DNA from: Ophiothrix spiculata
Lineage: Eukaryota > Echinodermata > Ophiuroidea > Amphilepidida > Ophiotrichidae
Strand: one strand, 5' to 3'
DNA length: 33,701 bases
Assembly (NCBI GenBank): GCA_000969725.1
Contig: JXSR01S072702.1
A program made the translations under genes and the position numbers. The notes under the pieces were generated by a model. It saw nothing but the letters and a program-made list of their open reading frames with translations, had not been told where the DNA came from and ran no database searches. Each line of letters begins with the position of its first letter. Position 1 is the first letter of the stretch. Of this stretch, positions 1-9,540 are shown piece by piece.

Positions 1-66
1 GGGCGGTTCTGGGCGGTTCAACCGGAATAAACAATAGCCAACCGACCAGAACCGCCCAGAACCGGC
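1..66. repeat. GC-rich inverted repeat at window edge
   Basis: Positions 2-19 and 49-66 are reverse complements with one mismatch. Both arms are built from the motif GGTTCTGGGCGGTTC, which itself repeats GGGCGGTT. The GC content contrasts sharply with the AT-rich surroundings. More CCGCC/CCGGTT motifs continue to about 110. It looks like the terminus of a repeat cut off by the window edge, so its full extent is unknown. Confidence 0.7.
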
Positions 67-1397
67 AGACAACCGCCGGTTGGGTTTTGAAGCCGCCCCT
101 TACTTCTTCCTTTGAAGTGGTTTTTCATGATAATAGAGGTCCTGACGAAATGTTTCTGCATCATTCGATCAACTATAATACATCTATCTTTGAATAATGA
201 CTCAATATTTTTTTGCATCATGATGCAAGACAATTACGTCAAGCCCTTTCGTATGACTCAAAAGCTTTCGTCATGAATTGGGAACCATGCCTAAACATTG
301 TAGACCCTCTTGAGTGTCATCTGGTGGACAAAATGTCTCTCTGTAATTATCGAATATGCAAGTATTTTAATATTTACCACGATCAATGTGTGGATGCTGT
401 TCATAATAACAATGCTGAGCAGGTTTCTCTAAGAATGCCATTCTCTGAGGTACCGATTAAGTGTGACGTTGATATGAATCGACTGGAGACTTACTACTAG
501 AATATAATAATATATGCTCCCTGAGGTAAATGATTCCATTTACACAGCTTCTTGAGCTATTAATGGGATACTGATTGCATACAATTGTCAAAGGTTTTCG
601 ACACACGTCATTTACCTCCTTTGTGCATCCATGGTCTATTCATATAGTTGCTAAAATAAAAATCATTGGCTTACTAAGATAAAATTAAGGTTCGGTTAAG
701 CATTAAGGACACTTTTATTGTAGTAATAAGTGTTTTTGTTCTCTTGTTTTACCCAATAAATGTCACCGACATATGATGAATTATTTGGCTATATATCTTA
801 ACATAAATACTAGTCAGAACAAAAGCCTCCGAGGCTTGCTTACATGAAAGTAGGTTAGTTATTGACTTATTCAGATTTTTTGAATGTTATTTTAAATCAA
901 TGAACAATTTAATCATAGACATATAATAAGCTTATAAAATATTATTCTGCCAGTTCTATATGAGCTTTAATATTAGCAATTCAACGTATTTGAACGTTGG
1001 AATTGCACGTACTTGGTGCCTGTACTTATTACGTCGACCTTTATTTTTTAGTTTGTAGAAGTTACCCTTTCATTTCCACTGTAATTAAACCACAACCATA
1101 TAGTATAATTACCAATAAAGATCGCACCCCTGTCTCTATTACGATTGGTGCTGGTTTCTTTATTTATGTAAACAGCCTCTCTTATCTCGCGATGTAAGAT
1201 TTTCAATTCTCTTCTGGAAATACCGTTACCATCAGGACGCCTTCTACGGTAAGATTCAGTTAAGGATAATCAATTGGAACTCTGAGGAGAGTGATGGGTA
1301 TCACCAAGATGTACGTAAAAATGTAGTAAGTGTTATTGCTCAATTTAAACCATTATTAATAAATATATTGCATCAACATAATGTTTGGATTTTCGTG
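67..1397. other. Unassigned region, no supported gene
   Basis: Apart from a 95-codon open frame at 213-500 (+), no frame is persuasive. That frame has no recognisable motif, signal peptide or duplicated relative in the window, so I do not call it a gene. A short palindrome, AAGCCTCcGAGGCTT, lies at 823-837. The rest is AT-rich single-copy-looking sequence. Confidence 0.5.
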
Positions 1398-1612
1398 TTC
1401 AAATGCTTAGATATACATATAATCCCTGAGCGATACTCACACTGTGAGCAGTCTTTGATGTTTCCGTCTTACGGGTTAAACAATAACTTAAATTGCGGAA
1501 ATAATGCGTACTGGAGTAGCGGAAACTATATCGTGTTGCGAAAATGGAGTACTGACAAGAAAGAGTGCACGAGTGCCTTGTACTATATCCGTTTCCAGTG
1601 ACGGAATATTTG
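1398..1612 (-). repeat. Dispersed gene-like repeat, copy 1 (block A)
   Basis: This block is homologous to 4938-5165 (same orientation) and to the reverse complement of 9260-9483. The best-conserved core is at 1495-1600 and includes GGAAACTATATCGTGTTGCG. The segment at 1398-1470 corresponds, on the minus strand, to the start-codon region of the other copies, but the ATG is lost here. This is the most diverged copy and it lacks the companion block B. A plus-strand open frame (1368-1601) also spans it, and its counterpart in copy 2 stays open, so the coding strand is not certain. I favour minus because of the conserved pattern in copies 2 and 3. Confidence 0.7.
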
Positions 1613-2162
1613 ATGCCTGGCTCACGTTATGACTAATTGTCGACGAAAGGTTACGTACGAAAACACAAGAAAAAACACATTAAGTGAATAAAAAAACACA
1701 ATAACAGGCAGAAACTTAAATGCTTAACAACGCTTATTGTAGTGTGAGCCTGCTTATATATACTCACAGTGTTACTCATTTTGTATAATAAAAGAAGCGT
1801 TTGAAAATAACAAGGGCTAAAGATAGAGCTGCATAGCAGTAACTCTATATATAAATTATAATTCCTTTAAAATAAAACGACGTTTACAGCGGTCCGGTTC
1901 GAAAAAATAAAAGGATGGGATGCTATAACAACCCTTTTTTCTCTGTCAGATGTGGTACCAAAAAAAAGTTAGGTACGACGAAGTTAAAAATAACAAACGA
2001 ATGCCTTCCTGGTATACTACACCAATATAATACACAATTGATACTTATGATCAATAAGCTAAAATGGAGTGGAGACAATAAGAAAATTCCCTTTAAGGTT
2101 ATTACAAAATTTTTGAATTATTTAAGTCTTTTGAATCAGGTGTCAGTGTAAACCGTCCTAGG
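1613..2162. other. Unassigned region
   Basis: AT-rich DNA with a 78-codon open frame at 1915-2151 that shows no recognisable domain. A GGTTCGAA string near 1895 resembles a pol III B box, but no tRNA fold or A box accompanies it. Nothing here is supported as a gene. Confidence 0.5.
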
Positions 2163-2235
2163 CAGGGGCGGATCCAGGAATTTTCAAAAGAGGGAGCGCC
2201 ATTTTGACAGCACCTTGACGACAACTCAATGTCAG
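2163..2235 (+). mobile_element. Terminus of a non-autonomous DNA transposon (GGGGCGGATCCAGG type)
   Basis: The sequence CAGGGGCGGATCCAGGAATT followed by AAAAGAGGGAGCGCC matches a terminal motif I know from many non-autonomous, probably hAT-like, elements of invertebrates. No matching opposite end is visible nearby, so this is an end fragment or the partner has decayed. Assignment to a superfamily is from memory of the motif and is tentative. Confidence 0.5.
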
Positions 2236-2337
2236 ATGTTGATTTAAAAAGGTGTTGAAGGGTGCATTACTGTTCGACTTCATCTAAAAATCATGCATTT
2301 ACTGCCGTTCTTGACACAATTATTAATTTCCAAGGAA

Positions 2338-2735
2338 TAAAAACATACACATTTCTGAAAATGCTTTAACATCACTAAAATAGCATTTCCATGTCAATAT
2401 CCTAATCATATTGTCACATTTGACATTGTAGTTGACTTGTTTAGACATTGTTAGATAATTGTTATTGTTGCATAGTTGCTATATTTAAAAGCCATTACAA
2501 GAACATCCCAAGTCCATGAGCTCCCCTCTGCAACTATATGCCAGGACAATTATCTAACAATGTCTAACAAAGTCAAAGTCAACTACAAGATCAAATGTGA
2601 CACTATGATTGGGATAAAGACATGGAAATGCTTTCTAGTGATTTGAAAGCATTTTCAGAGATTTATATGCATTTATATTTTACATAACTTAACAGACTGA
2701 AGGGAGCTATTGGAGTTGGGATGTTCTTATTCTGG
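2338..2735. repeat. Nested inverted repeat (two interleaved arm pairs)
   Basis: Arm L (about 2338-2490) is the imperfect reverse complement of 2533-2680; shared strings include GTTAGATAATTGT and GCATTTCCATGTC. A second pair is interleaved with it: 2502-2531 (AAGAACATCCCAAGTCCA) is the reverse complement of 2697-2733. The order is therefore L, C, L', C', not a simple hairpin. No protein frame is present. It is probably a foldback or MITE-type element formed by inverted duplication. Confidence 0.75.
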
Positions 2736-3004
2736 CGTATTCAATTATGGATTGCTTCGTAATATAAATATACATATAAACATTCTTTGTTAAACCAAAA
2801 ATGTATGAAAGTAAAAAAAAATGTATCTGCTATATTTTACTGTTCGAACTACCCATATCATGACCAAGAAGAATGTCTAAGTGTGTTTTAAGGCTTCTCA
2901 GGTGACAGAATGACAGTGGTAACTAAGGTTTCCAGGAATTTTTCATAGATCATAGAATAATGCTGCTTTTAAAAACAACGTAAAAATGCATTGTTAAGAA
3001 ACAG

Positions 3005-4762
3005 ATATGGCTTATTCCATGAAGTCGGACACAAATTGTGACATAAGGTCGAAATTTCAATATTGCTTATTTTAAAATCTACTATCACTTTTTTATAGTA
3101 CAAATATCATACTTCAACAAAAAACTTTGTTTTTTGCTCTAGAAAGGCGGTAAACTTGAACCTACTGTGTCTTTGTTGAGCACCTGTGCTGAAAATCACT
3201 ATGCTACATGGACACCATTGCAAATTTCTTCTCCCTCTATCTGAAAATAATGTAATGCTATTTCTCAGTTTTTTACACTTTTCTAATGTTTAATCATAGT
3301 ACATTCAAAATAAAATATCATTGATATTATTTGGAATTACGAAAAATGTCATATGAGGTATTACAAATGGTTGGTGCGTGTCAAATCTGTTGAAAATGAA
3401 TATCAATGATCTTTTGATATATCTGAACTTTGCAAGGGATGCAAGTTAAAAGTTCATTTATTTGTACACAAGCCATACAAGCTCTGCACAACATTGCTGG
3501 TCAATTATTTTATAATTACAGTGTAAAATTTGCCGACTATAGCTGAAATTCAACACCAATTTTACTGATGCTACGTGGACACCGTGTCCTGTAGCATTGT
3601 TATAATTTAGGGGTTTCAAGCATAAATTGTTATTATTAGATGCAACTGTTTTTAACCACACATCCTGTTAGGTCTATCTCATTGTGTATGACCATTGACA
3701 GTTAGAAAAGAACTGAACACAAACGTCTACAACTTGATAACTACACATCATCTGTACTGATGCTACATGGACACCGTGTCCTTGTCATGCTAAAATGTCA
3801 ATATATCGAAAATAATAATTCTAGATTATGCCTGGTTTCTCATGTTTTGTATATGATTATATGTTTGCCATCTAGATAAAAATACAAATAAAAGATGACA
3901 TACAATTTACAGGTTTTTGTCAAAAATGTGTAATTGTCCTCTCTATGCTACACTTCTATCACTATGCTACACATGGACACCACGCCAGATTATCCAAATG
4001 TTTACTCTTTAGCAAAAGAGTAGCTTTTCAATTAAAGTTTCCTTGAAAACAACTCCTCAAACTCTTTTGACAGGAGGTATATTCATGTCAGTACGTATGT
4101 CAACTTTCCTACAAAACAGATGTCTAGTTTCAAATCTCACTATGCTACACATGGACACCAACCATAAAATCAAAGACGTTTTCTCATGAAATTTTGAAAC
4201 CACTTGAGATATTGGCACAAAATTTGGTCAGACTTCAAGTAAGTCAGTTTGCTTTAAAAACAACATAAAAAGATTATATGAAAGTAATACATGTATTGCT
4301 GGTGAACTGATTTTACCTATGCTACAGAGTTGATTTGCCCTGGACACCACGTGTAGCATAGTGAAGTCAAATTTTGCCGTCTCAGATTTTCCAAATGACT
4401 TGATTCTGTTTCATTTAAAGGTCCTAATTAGTGTATTTCAATCTTGATCCACAGAAAAATGTGTAAAATGACCATTGTTTTATGTTCAAATTTAAAAATA
4501 TTTGTATTTTACAAACATGATATGTCTATGTCACGTTTTTTCACCTGAAAAGTGTTGGACACCAAGCACTTAATGGGCCGTAAAAAAATTAAAAAGGCAG
4601 ATAGAGTGATCAAATAACTTTTAGGGAGTAAGTTCACCTAATGTTCATCTGAAAAAATGTAAACAATGGACAAAAGTTTCCCACAAGAAATATAAAATAG
4701 CATTTATATCACAAAAATGGTCAGATTTTCAAATTGTCCCAAGTTCATGGAATAAGCCATAT
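3005..4762. mobile_element. 1.76-kb element with perfect 19-bp terminal inverted repeats
   Basis: ATATGGCTTATTCCATGAA at 3005-3023 recurs exactly as its reverse complement at 4744-4762, and weaker complementarity continues inward (GTCGGAC against GTCCCAA). The flanks allow a short TAT/ATAT target duplication, but this overlaps the palindromic ends and cannot be fixed. The interior has no long frame, only an irregular array of a 16-18-bp motif (separate entry). It is therefore a non-autonomous DNA element, and I do not recognise the superfamily. The short minus-strand frame at 3458-3661 spans one array motif and is not a gene. Confidence 0.75.
3201..4566. repeat. Array of ATGCTACayATGGACACC motifs
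   Basis: Copies of ATGCTACATGGACACC or its CA-extended form ATGCTACACATGGACACC lie at 3201-3216, 3568-3583 (one change), 3760-3775, 3964-3981 and 4142-4159. A half-motif is at 3944-3953. A split copy runs 4319-4348 and a terminal GGACACC half is at about 4557. Spacings are 367, 192, 204, 178 and 177 bp, close to multiples of about 185. At 4342-4363 the motif meets its own inverted copy (TGGACACCACGTGTAGCATA), creating a CACGTG centre. Sequence between the motifs is not obviously repeated. Confidence 0.8.
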
Positions 4763-4937
4763 GTGAAATTTACTTGCACTAGTTAACATGTTTATAGCTT
4801 ACACATGGTCTCATTTGCAAAACATACGACATATTTATATTTTCATAATTGTTACGTTAACAAAAATATTAAATCATGTCGAGTTAGAAAAACATATTAC
4901 AGATAAATTGCTATTAATTAATAACAATGATATTTTG
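4763..4937. other. Short AT-rich spacer
   Basis: Nothing recognisable lies between the element end at 4762 and the start of the inverted duplication arm. Confidence 0.5.
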
Positions 4938-5002
4938 GTTTTCAGATTCTCAAATATCTTTAATATCTTAGCAATCCGTGCATTGTGAGCAGTGTCTGAC
5001 AT
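4874..5002 (-). pseudogene. Exon-1-like coding relic, copy 2
   Basis: The minus frame from an ATG at 5002 begins MSDTAHNARIAKILKIFENL. The right arm has MSDTAHKARIAKRLKMFEHL at 9421. Several of the differences are conservative (I/M), and both copies start with the same ATG, so this was probably protein coding. After about residue 20 the two copies lose similarity. The helix-like start resembles the N-terminal helix that precedes BTB domains in Kelch-like proteins, but that is a weak resemblance. No downstream exon is visible, so this is a relic. Confidence 0.4.
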
Positions 5003-5483
5003 CCTCGCCTGACGAGTTAAGCGATGAAATTTCAAGAAACACATTACATTGCGGAAATAATGTTTACCGGAGTAGCGGAAACTATATCGTGTTGCGAGAA
5101 TGGAATACTGACAAGTCATTGCTAGAGTGCACGAGTGCCGTGTACTATATATGTTACCATGGAGGGATACCCTATACATGGTGTCCCAATAAAAACGCAA
5201 CGAACTTTGAACTTTTATTTTGAGGGTAAACTGAAACGGGACAAAAACCATGTTGTAGAGTAAATTACTCCACTTTTAAAAAACATATATTACTATGATT
5301 TAATCTTTTGGCAACTATTTTTAACACTTTTTATTTGCTCGTTGCATTAATATCGGAACAAGCTGTATACTCAAATTGTTACTCCTTTGTATGAATTAAT
5401 AATTTATACGTGATTAAGGGACGAATGACACGACACGATCTTAATTTGTGATCCGCCATGTACCTTAAGGTCAGCATAGTAAA

Positions 5484-5684
5484 TTACGTGACAGGGTCAT
5501 TGAAGTTGACCATAGTCCGGAACATAGTCAATAAACATGTCCAAGGTTGAACTTCTAATTTCACCAAAATGTTACCTTTGAAGTGAATTCTATCATATTT
5601 ATCAGGTTCCAACATCATAAACATAGTAAAAATGTGTTTAAAAACTGAGATAAAAATCCTCTCTGCATTCACGTAAAGTGACAT
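5484..5684 (-). pseudogene. Possible BTB-domain fragment, copy 2 (block B)
   Basis: The minus frame contains FMMLEPDKYDRIHFKGNIL. The right arm has FLMMEPAKYDKINFKGNVL in the matching place. Substitutions are mostly conservative (L/M, R/K, H/N, I/V), as expected of former coding sequence. The spacing of MF..., the acidic stretch and INFKG followed in the other copy by LDVFMDYA is reminiscent of the middle of a BTB/POZ domain (MF...E...V.L.G....LLDYAYTG). This is a judgement from pattern, not an alignment. After the shared part this copy is frameshifted relative to the other. There is no start, stop or splice context that would make it functional. Confidence 0.35.
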
Positions 5685-5740
5685 GTGAGATCTATAATCA
5701 CTTAATGAATACGCATATGAAATAAGTTAAGTTGAAATAT

Positions 5741-5987
5741 GTGATGACTCACCCCGAAAGGGGGACTTTGCAGATGATATTAATTTTGATTTTATCATTT
5801 CATCTGTTACAGCATTTTCTAAGCTTTAAAATGACACCTTACTTGTTGAAATTGAAAGGCGATCAAATGATACAACAGAAAATCTGCTGGAAATTCTTAT
5901 TATTTTCTTTATTTTTTGCTGCCTATTTTCATCAGTTTCTCGAGAAGTGTTCTGTCGCAAAGTCCCAATTTTCGGGGTGAATCATCA
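5741..5987. mobile_element. 247-bp MITE with ~31-bp terminal inverted repeats
   Basis: GTGATGACTCACCCCGAAA at 5741-5759 is mirrored by TTTCGGGGTGAATCATCAC at 5969-5987 (one mismatch), and the inner part GGGACTTTGC is mirrored by GCAAAGTCCC at 5957-5966. The flanking bases are TAT on both sides, consistent with a 3-bp target duplication, as in PIF/Harbinger-type elements. The element sits inside the left arm of the inverted duplication. An 82-codon frame (5732-5980) just reads through it and is not a gene. Confidence 0.8.
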
Positions 5988-6083
5988 CTATGTTTCAACA
6001 TTAGACGTGACTTTCATTAAAAGAGATCAATTGATTAGATTTAGACGACGAGAAGATAATGTTCAATGATAAAAGCATATTAT

Positions 6084-7801
6084 AAAGAATAGCATATTTT
6101 TGCCAAATATATAGATAGACATAATCTTCAACCTGATACACAAACTCGTGAGTCAATTTTTGATTTGCTATAAACCAACTAACATGGCACTTTAAACGGG
6201 ACTAGTACTCCATGAAAGAATTTTGTAAACTTAACTCATTATTATAGAACACGTACAGCAGTTTGTTGCGATAATAGTTGAAACCGATGTTTAAGCACGT
6301 TTAGTTTGTTCAGATATATTTGGGTAGTTTAACATTTGCAGCTTGGCATATTATTTTTTGTCTGTATAGAAGTCCTATTCCGCATTATATTTAATTGGTT
6401 AGAATGCTGCCGTTTGCTATTTTAGTGATTTATAAATTTATTTGTTTTCATCCTTGTGCCATTTTTGCCTCAGCCATTTTGCTATCTTTTAAGCCTGGAA
6501 ATAAGCCTGAAATATGGCTTTCATGAGTTATCCTATTGTATGTTGAATTGGAACCACATAAAATCAATCAATCAATCAATGTTTAACGGTTTGTTAAATG
6601 AAGTTATCCTGATTGATTCGTATCTATATCTGACTTGGTATTTCTTCATCGTGTTTATAACGACAGGAAAAAGACAAGTCACATAAGAAGCCATTAACCT
6701 ATTTACCTGTCTGTTACAAGTTATACTAGGATGATCTTTTGTGATCATTTGCAACTGTTCCATTTCGCTTAACTGCTGCAGGGTTTTAATCCCGGAGTTT
6801 AGATACAAAGACTACACTAATTCGTCAGCTGTAGGGTCCAGACAAGCTAATCTAACTTATCCTATTTTGTTAATACATTATACCTTGTAAGTATTAAGGT
6901 AACAAATAAACTGCATCTATTACCGATGGCTATGTTATTGAAGATTAGAGAAAATCTGGCTTGTTGCAGATTGTACTTTAAAAGTGTAGCGTGCAATTTA
7001 CAGAGATAAAGAGACGTAAAGCAAAATAAAGACTCCCTAAAAAGTGACGCAGCATGTGAAATTGTCGTGAGTGTTCAAGATATATTTTATCGCATTCAAA
7101 AATACTTCGTATACAAAGAAAACAGAATAATTTTCTTTTCATTTTGATACCACACATGTCGCAATTCATTTAATACTAAAGCCAATTCACGATTACACAA
7201 AATTAAAGGTTGTACCATAGTGCGTTGATTTTGAACACAAAAGCCTGATTCAAATGTTTTGCAAATGCATAAAAATGCATTTTGTAAGCTGTTGTAAAAT
7301 ATTTTGTTAACCCATTACATGTACTGATATGGAGTCAATGAGTATAGATAACCCCACAAGATAGTATGTAATATGTAATAATTCTTTTATGTTTATGTTC
7401 ATGAGCAATACATTGCCGAGATGTTGAGGCTTCCCGCAGCAATATTAGAGATAAACACAACACAAATATTCTATACACTATTGGCTAAAGTATCTGAGTG
7501 GTACTACCTAACCTAAACATTTTTATCAAGGACATAAATTGACTAACTTACTCATTCCATGGCAAATATATAAAACCTTACTTGTTGTTGTCTTTACAAT
7601 TGAATGCGATTTGGATTCTTCAACATTTGTAGCCACCCTTGAAGAATACTTAAGCACTAGCACATTTAAAGTCAAAGGCATGGTCAGGTAACAATTTGGT
7701 AACGTTTGTGACATTTGCGGTGAAATGATCCAAACGTAACATGGACTGAGAATGAAGTCCATCTAATGATCATTAATCGTCAATGAAAGAAAACAAACAT
7801 C
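6084..7801. other. Unassigned region
   Basis: AT-rich DNA without a supported gene. Visible details are a short (ATCA)4-5 microsatellite at about 6562-6580 directly after GTTGAATTGGAACCACATAA, which could be the tail of a retroposon, and a small hairpin AAATGCATaaaaATGCATTT at 7263-7282. The several 60-80-codon frames on both strands overlap one another and have no domain-like features. Confidence 0.45.
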
Positions 7802-7831
7802 GTATCTTAATATTTTTAAATATTAAGATAC
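7802..7831. repeat. Perfect 30-bp palindrome
   Basis: GTATCTTAATATTT, two T bases, then its exact reverse complement AAATATTAAGATAC. It could form a 14-bp cruciform stem. No repeat of it is seen elsewhere in the window. Confidence 0.85.
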
Positions 7832-7994
7832 AAATAAAATTGTAGCCGTCTTCTACAATTTCATACAAATTGAATTTCTCCCCGGTGCCTACTTCAGTAT
7901 TGCTACATAGAATAAGGAATGAGAACATTATATTGGGACAGCATCCTACTTGCATGAAATCAGACCATTTTAGAAATCGTGTATCATTTGTTAC

Positions 7995-8161
7995 GCCGAA
8001 ATCGCGTGATGGCCGAGATCACGTGATTTCGACAAACGCTTGCCGAGATCCCGTGATGACGGCATAACGTATGCCGAAATCACGTGATTTCGTCAAAATT
8101 TGTCTGCCGAGATCACGTGATTTCGGCAGGCATTTTTTTGCCGAAATCACGTGATTTCGAC
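7995..8161. repeat. Cluster of CACGTG-centred palindromes
   Basis: Six units of the form GCCGA(A/G)ATCACGTGATTTCG occur at 7995-8013 (half, CGCGTG core), 8012-8032, 8042-8063 (CCCGTG core), 8073-8094, 8106-8127 (full 22-bp palindrome) and 8140-8161. Units are separated by 9-13 bases of unrelated sequence, except that the first two abut. Each palindrome holds a CACGTG E-box and two flanking ATCA/TGAT half sites. The cluster continues in degenerate form at 8631-8699. Confidence 0.85.
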
Positions 8162-8630
8162 AAAATATTGCTTTTCCACCGTGTACTTACTGTTTTAGTA
8201 CAAAAGCGCAATTAAATCATATTTGTTTATTTTGCAATGACGTATGATATGCTATGATCACGGCTGTTCGGCATCGAAGTTTGGAGCGATCATTCACTTA
8301 CGGCATCAACACTGCCGAATTCGCGATATTATTACGTATTCTATTAATATTTTAATTCAATTCAGATTCATTTATTTTCCATAAAAATACATAAAAAATA
8401 ACGTGGAAACAGAACAGAATTATGGAGGATAGGACCGGAAGGCCAATAGGGTCCTTCTCAAGATTACAACAAAAAGTTACAGACAAATATAAATACCTGA
8501 CAGCACAACTATCACGTACGAAATTAAATCATTCGACTCGATCTTGTGCAACGCAGCCTGTTACCACAATGGTTACAAGCTGGATATAGCGCACGAATTG
8601 TACGATATAAAACCGGAAATTGGTGATTCA
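8162..8630. other. Spacer with a probable retroposon tail
   Basis: At about 8355-8500 lies TTCAATTCAGATTCATTTAT, then ATAAAAATACATAAAAAATAACG and GGATAGGACCGGAAGGCC. This resembles the reverse-oriented 3' end of a SINE or LINE that I associate with molluscan repeats. That link is from general familiarity and is tentative. It separates the two palindrome clusters. A further degenerate GCCGAATTCGCG unit is at 8313-8324. Confidence 0.35.
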
Positions 8631-8699
8631 CCGATATCACGCGATTTCGGCATCCGCTCTGCCGAAATCGCGTGATGAAATATATCATGCGATTTCGGC
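8631..8699. repeat. Second palindrome cluster (CGCGTG/CGCGATTTCGGC units)
   Basis: Three degenerate units related to the 7995-8161 cluster lie at 8631-8651, 8661-8681 and 8680-8699, with cores CACGCG, CGCGTG and CATGCG. The first two face each other as an inverted pair around CATCCGCTCT. Core variation by C/T and G/A change fits CpG decay of an ancestral CACGTG or CGCG palindrome. Confidence 0.75.
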
Positions 8700-8722
8700 A
8701 TAACACACCTACTGATATACAT

Positions 8723-9483
8723 GTATAATATGCTTTTATTATAGATCTTCTCGTCCTCTAAATCTAATCAATTGCTCTCTTTTAATGAAAGTCACGTCTA
8801 ATGTTGAAACATAGTGTAGATATCTGCACTTTTTTTTTGCTCTCGTATATTTCAACTGAATTCATCTCATATGCGTATTCATTAAGTTATCTAAGATGAC
8901 AGCATCAAGTTTCTCACATGTCACTTTACTTGATTGTAGAGAGGATTTTTATCTCGGTTTTTAACACATCTTGTCTATGTTTTTGATGATGGAACCCGCT
9001 AAATATGACAAAATAAACTTCAAAGGTAACGTTCTTGATGAAATTAGAAGTTCGACCTTGGACGTGTTTATGGACTATGCTCAGCTTCAAAGTCCCTATC
9101 ACACAATTTACTATGCCGATCTTAAGGTACCTATTGATATGGCGTATCACATATTAAGATAGTGTCATGCCATTCGTCCTTTTAACACGTATGTATACAT
9201 TATTAATTCATACCAAAAGAAAAACACTTTGAGTATAATATAGGGTATCCCTCTATGGCAACAGATAAAGTACACGGCACTCGTACACAAAGTACATTCT
9301 AGCAGTGACTTGTCAGTATTCCATTCTTGCAACACGATATAGTTTCCGCTATTCCAGTAGCATTATTTCCGAAATGTAATGTGTTTCTTTCAATTTCATC
9401 GTTTAACTTGTCAGGCGAGGATGTCAGACACTGCTCATAAGGCACGGATTGCTAAGAGATTAAAGATGTTTGAGCATCTGAAC
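8723..9483 (+). repeat. Inverted duplication, right arm (copy 3)
   Basis: Reverse-complement match to 4938-6083, with block B at about 8920-9162, the AAGGTACC block at 9105-9140 and block A at 9260-9483. The MITE of the left arm is absent; in its place are about 33 unrelated bases (8811-8846) between the shared flanks GTTGAAACATA and ATATTTCAAC. The two arms enclose about 2.6 kb. Confidence 0.8.
8971..9162 (+). pseudogene. Possible BTB-domain fragment, copy 3 (block B)
   Basis: The open frame runs FLMMEPAKYDKINFKGNVL, then DEIRSSTLDVFMDYAQ, a less ordered stretch, and ADLKVPIDMAYHILR before a stop at 9160-9162. Just upstream a single missing base relative to copy 2 creates a stop in the reading DFYLGF-HILSMF, so the 5' end is frameshifted. 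The order of hydrophobic positions suits the central and C-terminal half of a BTB/POZ fold, which in animals mediates dimerisation and Cul3 binding. The family call is low confidence. A third related fragment (ADLKVPFDMTGHKL) is readable on the minus strand at about 21447-21500. Confidence 0.4.
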
Positions 9484-9540
9484 TCTACCACTAAGTTATT
9501 CGGCGTCTCAGGTAAACTGAGAGTTTTAATAACCAAGTAG
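9421..9540 (+). pseudogene. Exon-1-like coding relic, copy 3
   Basis: The frame starts MSDTAHKARIAKRLKMFEHL and continues for 39 codons to TAG at 9538-9540. A good donor-like CAG|GTAAAC lies at 9509-9517, so an ancestral exon could have ended at 9511. The ~160 bp upstream (9260-9420) are conserved in all three copies and may have been a 5' untranslated region. In coding orientation block B comes before this exon, the opposite of what one gene would require if A is N-terminal. Either two adjacent gene copies or a rearrangement is implied. Confidence 0.4.

Larger units (their letters stand above)
4938..6083 (-). repeat. Inverted duplication, left arm (copy 2)
   Basis: Nearly the whole interval matches the reverse complement of 8723-9483 in the same internal order. 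The matching parts are block A (4938-5165), the GTACCTTAAGGTC block (5440-5485), block B (5484-5684), and the tail ATTAGATTTAGACGACGAGAAG at 6035-6056. Two stretches are not shared: about 5170-5390, and the MITE at 5741-5987. The arms diverge by roughly a tenth to a fifth by eye, so the duplication is not recent. Confidence 0.8.

Noticed and set aside
213-500. 95-codon plus-strand open frame as a gene
   Set aside because: No motif, splice context or relative; length alone is not enough.
1888-1905. GGTTCGAA string resembling a pol III B box
   Set aside because: No A box at suitable distance and no cloverleaf; not a tRNA or tRNA-derived SINE on present evidence.
5732-5980. 82-codon plus-strand open frame
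   Set aside because: It is almost entirely the interior of a MITE with clear terminal inverted repeats; no protein features.
7995-8161. Considered as a CRISPR-like repeat-spacer array
   Set aside because: Units are palindromic and degenerate, spacers are 9-13 bp, and the setting is a eukaryotic genome.
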